This document shows positions 1 through 4,467 of a DNA stretch of 9,616 nt, piece after piece. The position numbers and the translations under genes are program-made. The stretch comes from an uncultured Collinsella sp. (GTDB taxonomy: Bacteria; Actinomycetota; Coriobacteriia; Coriobacteriales; Coriobacteriaceae). The stretch spans positions 1 to 9,616 of the forward strand of contig CAUADW010000065.1 in the NCBI GenBank assembly GCA_958427895.1, read 5' to 3'. A model generated the notes under the pieces. That model was not told the DNA's origin. It saw only the letters and a program-made list of their open reading frames with translations, and did not search any database. The stretch's first letter is position 1. Each line of letters opens with the position of its first letter.

Positions 1-2
1 GC

Positions 3-77
3 CACAACTACGAGCGCAGCCACATCGACGGCGTGCGCAATACCTACGAGCTGGTCCGCGCCTACGTACAGCGCTAA
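3..77 (+). CDS. C-terminal fragment of an unrecognised protein (5' end outside window)
   Basis: The reading frame from base 3 is open and ends in TAA at 75-77, giving 24 residues that begin HNYERSHIDG and end ELVRAYVQR. The composition (charged, amphipathic and helix-like, with common codons such as GAG, CGC and CTG) and the terminator-like hairpin directly after the stop suggest a genuine gene end. The other two + frames read into Arg/Pro/Thr-rich sequence typical of non-coding frames in GC-rich DNA. I do not recognise the family from so few residues and assign no function. The gene converges on mnmA. Confidence 0.6.
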   Translation, partial: HNYERSHIDGVRNTYELVRAYVQR

Positions 78-84
78 CGATGCA

Positions 85-129
85 GCGGCCTCGGCTGATA
101 CAGCAGTACCGACCGAGGCCGTCCTCTCT
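85..129 (+). terminator. Probable intrinsic terminator of the upstream + strand gene
   Basis: A perfect 9-bp stem CGGCCTCGG (86-94) / CCGAGGCCG (113-121) with an 18-nt loop begins 8 bases after the stop at 77. It is followed by the pyrimidine tract TCCTCTCT. The U-run is imperfect, so termination strength is uncertain, but position and orientation suit the partial + strand gene. Confidence 0.45.
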
Positions 130-199
130 AAGTTGCGGTGAAATAGGGACTGTTTGGCGGTTTTAAACGCTTAAACAGTCCCTATTTCACCGCAACTTA
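129..199. repeat. 27-bp perfect inverted repeat (REP/MITE-like palindromic element)
   Basis: The left arm 129-155 (TAAGTTGCGGTGAAATAGGG...) is exactly complementary to 173-199 (...CCTATTTCACCGCAACTTA), separated by 17 nt. Inside the loop, GCG (157-159) can pair with CGC (168-170). There is no flanking T-tract, so it does not look like a normal intrinsic terminator, although it lies between two convergent genes. The length and perfection of the arms suggest a mobile or selected palindromic repeat. I infer a REP-like or miniature inverted-repeat element; family membership needs a genome-wide search. Confidence 0.75.
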
Positions 200-213
200 T
201 GAAGGGGATGTGA

Positions 214-1314
214 CTACTTGATGGCGCCGGTCACCGTGCCGCCGCCGAGGACGATGTCGCCGCGGTAGACTACAACGGCTTGGCCGGGAGCGATGGCTCG
301 TTGTGGCTCGTCAAAAGTTAGCAGCATTTGCCCGTCTTCGTCACGCGTAAGGGTCGCTGCCTGGTCTTTCTGACGGTAGCGGTACTTGGCACCTACGCGA
401 ATGCCGCCGGCGTCGAGCTCCGCCTCCATGCATGCGTCCGGCGCGCTCCAGATCCACTCATCGGCCGTGAGGGCAGCGGCGGTCAGGTCCTCGGCTTCGC
501 CCAGATGCACGGTGTTGTTGGCGGCGTCGACGCCCGTCACATACACGGGATGCGCCATCGCGACGCCCAGGCCCTTGCGCTGGCCGATGGTGTAGCGCAG
601 CGCGCCGTTGTGGCGCCCGACCACGCTGCCGTCGCGCCACACAATGTCGCCCGGTGCAGCGGCATGTCCGCAGCGGCGCTCGATATAGCCCGCGTAGTCA
701 CCGTCTGGAATAAAGCAGATATCCTCGCTTTCGGCCTTCTTGGCGTTGGTAAAGCCCTGCTCGGCGGCTATGCGGCGCACGTCGCGCTCTTTGTCTAGGC
801 CTGCCAGCGGAAAAATCGTGTGCGCCAGGCGCTCCTGCGTAAGCGAATACAAAAAGTAACTCTGGTCCTTTTTGGGGTCCTCGCCGCGATGCAGCTGCCA
901 GGTGCCGTCGGGCGTCTGGCTCGTTTTGGCATAGTGGCCCGTGGCGATGAAGTCACAGCCCATATCGAGTGCCGCATCGAGCAGCGCGCCAAACTTAATG
1001 TGGCGGTTGCAGATAATGCACGGATTGGGCGTCAGTCCTTCCTGGTAGGCGTTCACAAAGCGCTCGATCACGCTGCGGTCGAAGGTCTGCTGCAGGTCGA
1101 GCACATGGTGGGGTATCCCCAGACGCTCGGCGACGGCTTTTGCATCGGCGATGTCGCGGTCGACTTTGCTCATGCCCGTGGCAGGGTCGGGCGCGGGGCA
1201 GGTGAGGCGCATGGTGGCGCCGACGCATTCGTATCCCTGGCGCTTGAGCAGGTACGCGGTCACGCTGGAATCGACGCCGCCGCTCATGGCGACGAGCACG
1301 CGCTTGTTGTGCAT
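214..1314 (-). CDS. mnmA: tRNA-specific 2-thiouridylase MnmA
   Basis: MnmA adenylates U34 of tRNA-Lys, -Glu and -Gln in the cytoplasm and inserts sulfur, relayed from a cysteine desulfurase, to give s2U34. The 366-residue product has normal family length. An N-terminal PP-loop ATPase domain carries SGGVDSS (residues 11-17). NPCIICNRHIKF (97-108) contains catalytic Cys102, with Cys99 where E. coli has Asp99. The second catalytic Cys200 sits in SEDICFIPDGDY. GALRYTIGQRKGLG (237-250) marks the central domain, followed by the C-terminal beta-barrel. The Cys99-x2-Cys102 plus Cys200 set resembles the three-cysteine arrangement reported to bind a [4Fe-4S] cluster in some MnmA proteins; cluster binding here is inference. 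The start has a good site, AAGGAG 9 nt upstream. The gene lies downstream of cysK on the same strand, but a terminator-like hairpin and its own -10 box separate them. The family call is essentially certain. Confidence 0.97.
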   Translation of the reverse strand: MHNKRVLVAMSGGVDSSVTAYLLKRQGYECVGATMRLTCPAPDPATGMSKVDRDIADAKAVAERLGIPHHVLDLQQTFDRSVIERFVNAYQEGLTPNPCIICNRHIKFGALLDAALDMGCDFIATGHYAKTSQTPDGTWQLHRGEDPKKDQSYFLYSLTQERLAHTIFPLAGLDKERDVRRIAAEQGFTNAKKAESEDICFIPDGDYAGYIERRCGHAAAPGDIVWRDGSVVGRHNGALRYTIGQRKGLGVAMAHPVYVTGVDAANNTVHLGEAEDLTAAALTADEWIWSAPDACMEAELDAGGIRVGAKYRYRQKDQAATLTRDEDGQMLLTFDEPQRAIAPGQAVVVYRGDIVLGGGTVTGAIK

Positions 1315-1343
1315 GGGGAGGTTCTCCTTGGTGGCATGTGGCC

Positions 1344-1382
1344 AAAAAAGAAAAGCGGCGCGGGAGGCTGGTTCCGCGCCGC
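1344..1382 (-). terminator. Strong terminator-like hairpin between cysK and mnmA
   Basis: Read on the minus strand, GCGGCGCGG (1374-1382) pairs perfectly over 9 bp with CCGCGCCGC (1355-1363), with a 10-nt loop, followed directly by TTTTCTTTTTT (1344-1354). This is a textbook intrinsic terminator and should end cysK transcription about 115 nt after its stop. It lies just downstream of a -10 box for mnmA and only 30 nt before the mnmA start codon, so it would also lie at the 5' end of an mnmA transcript. Confidence 0.8.
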
Positions 1383-1386
1383 AGAC

Positions 1387-1395
1387 ATTGTAGCA
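1387..1395 (-). promoter_or_regulatory. Probable mnmA promoter (extended -10)
   Basis: The minus strand reads TGCTACAAT: a TACAAT hexamer (5/6 to consensus, 1387-1392) preceded by the TGN of an extended -10. No convincing -35 is seen at 17-18 nt. Initiation about 7 nt downstream (near 1380) would start the transcript within the first arm of the hairpin at 1355-1382. Prediction from sequence only. Confidence 0.5.
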
Positions 1396-1405
1396 AGTTC
1401 GGACG

Positions 1406-1428
1406 TCTCGTGGGACACCCTAACGAGA
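1406..1428. promoter_or_regulatory. Inverted repeat over the expected -35 region of mnmA
   Basis: TCTCGT (1406-1411) and ACGAGA (1423-1428) are perfect inverted arms. Inside them, GGG (1412-1414) can pair with CCC (1418-1420) around ACA. The element lies where the -35 contact would be for the TACAAT box at 1387-1392. It may be an operator or a chance dyad; no binding protein is evident. Confidence 0.3.
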
Positions 1429-1494
1429 TGGGCTCAGGCAGCCAGAAGAGAGGGTAGGCCGGCATGCCATGGCCTATCGACAAGTGACGGGCCC

Positions 1495-2433
<939 letters not shown>

Positions 2434-2491
2434 GGTGAACCTCCAAAGTGTTCAAGTTGCTGGTTGCCGTGTGGTTTTACGGCGTGTCTAG

Positions 2492-2531
2492 CAGCTAAAC
2501 CCATAAACCTTATAGGTTGTTCGTTTAGCTG
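2492..2531. promoter_or_regulatory. Nested dyads over the cysK -10: candidate Rrf2-regulator operator
   Basis: Three nearly concentric dyads are visible. The outer one is CAGCTAAAC (2492-2500) / GTTTAGCTG (2523-2531), 9 bp perfect. The middle one is AACCcAT (2498-2504) / ATaGGTT (2512-2518) around 7 nt. The inner one is AACCT (2506-2510) / AGGTT (2514-2518). They cover the TATAAG -10 box of cysK, where a bound protein would block RNA polymerase. The AACC-N-GGTT half-site style resembles known Rrf2/IscR type 2 operators. Assignment to the adjacent regulator is inference. Confidence 0.5.
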
Positions 2532-2538
2532 TTGGCAA
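2509..2538 (-). promoter_or_regulatory. cysK promoter
   Basis: On the minus strand, TTGCCA (2533-2538, 5/6 to TTGACA) and TATAAG (2509-2514, 5/6 to TATAAT) are separated by 18 nt. Initiation would fall near 2502, giving a leader of roughly 70 nt before the cysK ATG. A weaker alternative, TTGCAT (2564-2569) / TACTAT (2541-2546) with 17-nt spacing, lies just upstream. Confidence 0.6.
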
Positions 2539-2617
2539 GCATAGTAGACACTAAAGCCTAGTAATGCAATAGGAAATAGAAGATTATTACGAGTCGATTA
2601 ACCATCTTGACCGGAAC

Positions 2618-2650
2618 GGGTATTTTCAAACCCATTTTTTCGGCTAGAAT
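2618..2650 (+). promoter_or_regulatory. Possible promoter and dyad of the Rrf2-family regulator gene
   Basis: TAGAAT (2645-2650, 5/6 to the -10 consensus) lies 16 nt after TTTTCA (2623-2628, 4/6 to the -35). A small dyad GGGT (2618-2621) / ACCC (2630-2633) overlaps the -35, and the octamer AAACCCAT (2628-2635) recurs exactly at 2497-2504 in the cysK promoter. Autoregulation is plausible. The promoter prediction is moderate to weak. Confidence 0.4.
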
Positions 2651-2686
2651 TTCAACGGACTAAAAGACCGAAAGGCAGCACTATAT

Positions 2687-3115
2687 ATGTTGGTTTCTAC
2701 TAAGGGCAGGTACGCCCTGCGCGTTATGGTTGACCTGGCCGAGCACCAGGCGGCTGGTCGCATCCCGCTCAAAGAGATCGCGGCGCGACAGGGGATTTCC
2801 GAGAAATATCTCGAGAACATCTTGGCTACGCTCGTGCGCGCCAACATGCTTTCGGGCATGCGTGGCAAGGGCGGCGGCTATGTGCTCACACGCCCGCCCG
2901 AGCAGTACACGGTGGGCGAGATCCTGCGCCTGACCGAGGGCAGTCTGGCGCCGGTCGCCTGCCTGGATGGCGACTGCAAGGGCTGCTCGCGCTCGGATGA
3001 GTGCCCCACGCTCGACGTGTGGAAGAACCTGGACAAGCTCATCAACGACTACCTCGACGGTGTGACGCTCGATCAACTTGTCGCTCCCAACCATGGCTAC
3101 GACTACGTCATCTAA
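2687..3115 (+). CDS. Rrf2-family transcriptional regulator (IscR/CymR-like) with a cysteine cluster
   Basis: This 142-residue protein starts MLVSTKGRYALRVMVDLA, the signature opening of Rrf2 proteins. A winged helix-turn-helix follows: IPLKEIAARQGISEKYLENIL (about 26-46), then the wing RGKGGGYVLTRP (59-70). Residues 92-106 carry Cys92, Cys97, Cys100 and Cys106 (C-x4-C-x2-C-x5-C) just before the dimerisation helix, where E. coli IscR has its [2Fe-2S] ligands (Cys92, Cys98, Cys104). An Fe-S or thiol sensor is therefore likely (inference). The start has AAAGG 11 nt upstream. It diverges from cysK, with mnmA beyond, which points to control of cysteine or sulfur supply like CymR. CymR proteins, as I recall them, lack such a cluster, so an IscR-like, CymR-like or mixed role cannot be decided from sequence. 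Family call firm, target inferred. Confidence 0.92.
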   Translation: MLVSTKGRYALRVMVDLAEHQAAGRIPLKEIAARQGISEKYLENILATLVRANMLSGMRGKGGGYVLTRPPEQYTVGEILRLTEGSLAPVACLDGDCKGCSRSDECPTLDVWKNLDKLINDYLDGVTLDQLVAPNHGYDYVI

Positions 3116-3128
3116 CCCACACCTGCCA

Positions 3129-3160
3129 TGTGGGGACGGGGTGGAAATGGTAGATTTTCT
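3129..3160. repeat. Possible degenerate single arm of the intergenic repeat family
   Basis: TGGGGACGGGGTGG (3131-3144) closely resembles the inner strand of the long inverted repeat at 4300-4382, which on its minus strand reads TTGGGGACGGAGG. No second arm is visible here. A 6-bp stem CCCACA (3116-3121) / TGTGGG (3129-3134) joins it to the regulator's stop codon. Relationship is based on a short match and is weak. Confidence 0.25.
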
Positions 3161-3184
3161 TGCCCTCTGAGACTTGACAAATAA

Positions 3185-3222
3185 GAAGGCCGCCCATTTT
3201 TGCGATGGGCGGCCTTCGTTTT
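3185..3222. terminator. Bidirectional terminator between convergent genes
   Basis: A perfect 12-bp stem GAAGGCCGCCCA (3185-3196) / TGGGCGGCCTTC (3206-3217) with a 9-nt loop is followed by GTTTT on the + strand and by TTATTT on the minus strand. It sits about 70 nt after the regulator stop and 36 nt after the stop of the convergent membrane protein gene, so it probably serves both. Confidence 0.8.
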
Positions 3223-3257
3223 GGGCTGTTGAGACGGACACGGTCGGAATGGCCGTT

Positions 3258-3623
3258 TTAGTCCTCGGCAAGACTATCGAGGATGCTGCGCATGATGGAC
3301 ACTAGGATGCTGCCCATAAAGGCTGAGCCAAAGCCGGCGATGGAGATGCCGACGCCCAACAGGTTGACCGACAGGTAGCTGGCGAGCTCCAGCATAAAGC
3401 TGTTGAGCACGAGCTGGAAAATGCCGAGCGTGATGATCGTGAGCGGCAGCGAGATGACCGTGAGGAACGGTTTGACGAACGAATCGACGATGTTGAGGAA
3501 CAGTCCCACAAAGGCAAAGCAGACCCAGGCCTCGGCAAAGCCGAAAGGTTGGATACCGGGGACGAGGAACGTGGCGATCGCGATGGCGATCGAGGTGAAG
3601 AGCCAGTTAAGCATAAAGCGCAT
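3258..3623 (-). CDS. Small integral membrane protein, YvlD / 'phage holin family' (Phage_holin_4_2)
   Basis: The product is 121 residues and almost wholly hydrophobic, with four likely membrane segments near 4-20, 30-47, 54-79 and 92-114. The central stretch LNIVDSFVKPFLTVISLPLT (43-62) followed by IITLGIF matches the family pattern of N-x-x-x-x-P-x-L-x-x-x-x-LP-x-T-x-x-T-x-G-x-F. These proteins are widespread in bacterial chromosomes and, despite the database name, most are not phage lysis holins; some belong to envelope-stress operons (YvlD in Bacillus). No lysis or phage gene lies nearby. The start is supported by AAAGGA 8 nt upstream of ATG. It is a single gene sharing a bidirectional terminator with the convergent regulator. 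Precise function unknown. Confidence 0.85.
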   Translation of the reverse strand: MRFMLNWLFTSIAIAIATFLVPGIQPFGFAEAWVCFAFVGLFLNIVDSFVKPFLTVISLPLTIITLGIFQLVLNSFMLELASYLSVNLLGVGISIAGFGSAFMGSILVSIMRSILDSLAED

Positions 3624-3811
3624 GGCGTGAATCCTTTCTTGCGCCGGGGATGCTGGCGTCGCGTGAAGCGGCTTGCGGCGGCGACTTGGATGGTTGCGCG
3701 GGCGCGCCGCGGTGTTTGGGCGCCCATTGTCTCAAATATTCGTGGAGCTTACGTGCGCATTCGGTTTCTAAACGGCGTTCGTCCTGAAAAACGTGCCGCT
3801 GGCAGAGAGTC

Positions 3812-3842
3812 TTGTCGCTTTAGTTTGGTGGTGTGCTACACT
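3812..3842 (+). promoter_or_regulatory. Probable promoter of the YerC-like regulator gene
   Basis: The box TACACT (3837-3842) is preceded by TGC (3834-3836), forming an extended -10. TTGTCG (3812-3817) is a -35-like hexamer with a long 19-nt spacer, which the extended -10 could compensate. The resulting leader would be about 100 nt. Confidence 0.45.
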
Positions 3843-3893
3843 GCTACGGGCAAATGGCCCATGCATAGTTTTATTGCATATTACGGGCGAACG

Positions 3894-3944
3894 ATGCCCG
3901 ATGTCAGTATCAACTTCGATGCCTTATGGCGGGTTTGGCGGTGA
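3894..3944 (+). CDS. Possible leader peptide MPDVSINFDALWRVWR (speculative)
   Basis: A small ORF can start at ATG 3894 (16 residues) or in frame at ATG 3861 (27 residues). It ends with TGG CGG GTT TGG CGG TGA. Its stop at 3942-3944 lies inside the Shine-Dalgarno-like GGCGGTGATC of the YerC-like gene, 3 nt before that ATG, an arrangement suited to translational coupling. Two Trp codons among the last five, ahead of a TrpR-family gene, are suggestive. Neither start has a good ribosome binding site, and no attenuator-type terminator is visible between this ORF and the gene. Confidence 0.2.
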   Translation: MPDVSINFDALWRVWR

Positions 3945-3947
3945 TCG

Positions 3948-4247
3948 ATGAATATCGAGAACATGTTTGACAAGCCTGATGTCAAGCAGCTGGTCCACGC
4001 ATTTAGTCTTTTGGACGACGAGAACGATATCCAAGCGTTTTTGACCGATATCTGCACGCCGCGCGAGATCTGCGATTTATCGCAGCGCCTGCAGGTCGCG
4101 CGCTATCTGGACGAGGGTGAGCCCTATGTTGAGGTTCAAGCCCGTACGGGCGCTTCGTCCACCACGGTGAGCCGCGTGTCCAAGGCGCTTAATGGCGAGT
4201 ACGGTGGCTATCGCAAGATCCTCATCAAACTTGAGGATGGCGAGTAG
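3948..4247 (+). CDS. YerC/YecD-type TrpR-family DNA-binding regulator
   Basis: The 99-residue protein has the TrpR fold: an N-terminal helical part LVHAFSLLDDENDIQAFLTD (15-34), the strongly conserved CTPREICDLSQRLQVARYL (36-54), then a helix-turn-helix in YVEVQARTGASSTTVSRVSKALN (60-82). It ends G-Y-R-K-I-L as YerC homologues do. Classical TrpR of enterobacteria shares the fold, but this sequence is the Gram-positive YerC type. Comparative work has linked some of these to histidine gene regulation (HisR), so a tryptophan role should not be assumed. The start is set by GGCGGTGATC, a 9/10 match to the extended anti-16S sequence, 6 nt (from GGCGG) before ATG. It is followed by a strong terminator, so it is probably monocistronic. 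Ligand and targets are unknown. Confidence 0.9.
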   Translation: MNIENMFDKPDVKQLVHAFSLLDDENDIQAFLTDICTPREICDLSQRLQVARYLDEGEPYVEVQARTGASSTTVSRVSKALNGEYGGYRKILIKLEDGE

Positions 4248-4273
4248 GCCAGCGGCAAAAATTAATTGCGCAG

Positions 4274-4299
4274 AACCGTCCCTTCGGGGGCGGTTTTTT
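4274..4299 (+). terminator. Intrinsic terminator with UUCG tetraloop
   Basis: The 9-bp stem AACCGTCCC (4274-4282) / GGGGCGGTT (4287-4295), with one G-U pair, closes a C(TTCG)G tetraloop and runs into six Ts (4294-4299). It lies 27 nt after the YerC-like stop and is the clearest terminator in the window. Confidence 0.92.
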
Positions 4300-4382
4300 G
4301 ATTCCTTGGGGAGGGAGGAAAACGGATCACCGGGTTAGACTGACCCCCTTGGTGATTCGTTTTCCTCCGTCCCCAAGGGATC
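4300..4382. repeat. Long inverted repeat (32-position arms) between yerC-like gene and addB
   Basis: Positions 4300-4331 pair with 4351-4382: 29 Watson-Crick pairs, two G-U pairs (4325/4357 and 4303/4379) and one G-G mismatch (4313/4369). Landmarks are CCTTGGGGA and GGAGGAAAACG on the left, mirrored by CGTTTTCCTCC and TCCCCAAGG on the right. The 19-nt loop holds a further GGGT (4332-4335) / ACCC dyad. It abuts the terminator but has no T-run of its own. The near-perfect arms suggest a REP/MITE-like mobile palindrome; this is inference. Confidence 0.75.
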
Positions 4383-4419
4383 AAATCTGTTGGCGTGGGG
4401 CAAATCTGTCCGCGTGGGC
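4382..4419. repeat. Two tandem 19-nt direct repeats upstream of addB
   Basis: CAAATCTGTTGGCGTGGGG (4382-4400) is followed at once by CAAATCTGTCCGCGTGGGC (4401-4419), identical at 16 of 19 positions. The pair starts where the long inverted repeat ends and lies just upstream of the putative addB -10. It may be flank of the palindromic element or a paired binding site. Confidence 0.6.
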
Positions 4420-4422
4420 GGG

Positions 4423-4428
4423 TAGGAT
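4423..4428 (+). promoter_or_regulatory. Weak candidate -10 for the addBA operon
   Basis: TAGGAT matches the minimal TAnnnT -10 form about 40 nt before the addB ATG. No recognisable -35 stands 16-18 nt upstream; that region is occupied by the tandem repeat. The preceding terminator implies that addB needs its own promoter. Confidence 0.3.
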
Positions 4429-4467
4429 GGATGCATTGATTATTGCGAACGGTTTGAGTGGAGGACC

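Larger units (their letters stand above)
3624..3947. other. 324-base divergent intergenic region
   Basis: This region separates the minus-strand membrane protein gene from the + strand YerC-like gene. The left part is GC-rich and holds a perfect 10-bp palindrome TGGGCGCCCA (3717-3726) beside a weak minus-strand -10 (GACAAT, 3726-3731) that might drive the membrane protein; no good -35 accompanies it. The middle (about 3730-3800) shows nothing I recognise. The right part holds the YerC-like promoter and a structured leader. Frames open through here are Arg-rich and lack gene-like composition, apart from the possible small ORF described separately. Confidence 0.6.

Noticed and set aside
1455..1476. 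TAGGCC/GGCCTA hairpin after cysK as its terminator
   Set aside because: The stem is only 6 bp and lacks a T-tract; the hairpin at 1355-1382 with its T-run is the better candidate.
2434..2500. T-box riboswitch in the cysK leader
   Set aside because: The leader is only about 70 nt, with no T-box sequence, specifier loop or terminator/antiterminator pair.
3174..3179. TTGACA hexamer as a -35 element
   Set aside because: It precedes a terminator between two convergent genes and no -10 box or downstream gene fits it.
3258..3623. Prophage remnant, because of the 'phage holin' family name
   Set aside because: The family is a common chromosomal membrane protein group, and no endolysin, integrase, structural gene or attachment site is nearby.
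3549..3944. 131-codon + strand ORF spanning the membrane protein start and the YerC-like leader
   Set aside because: Its first part is antisense to the membrane protein gene and its middle is Arg/Ala-rich intergenic sequence. Only the last few codons are considered, separately, as a possible leader peptide.
4446..4458. CGAACGGTTTGAG as a LexA (SOS) box upstream of addB
   Set aside because: Only the CGAAC half-site is present; the required GTTC second half at the correct spacing is missing.
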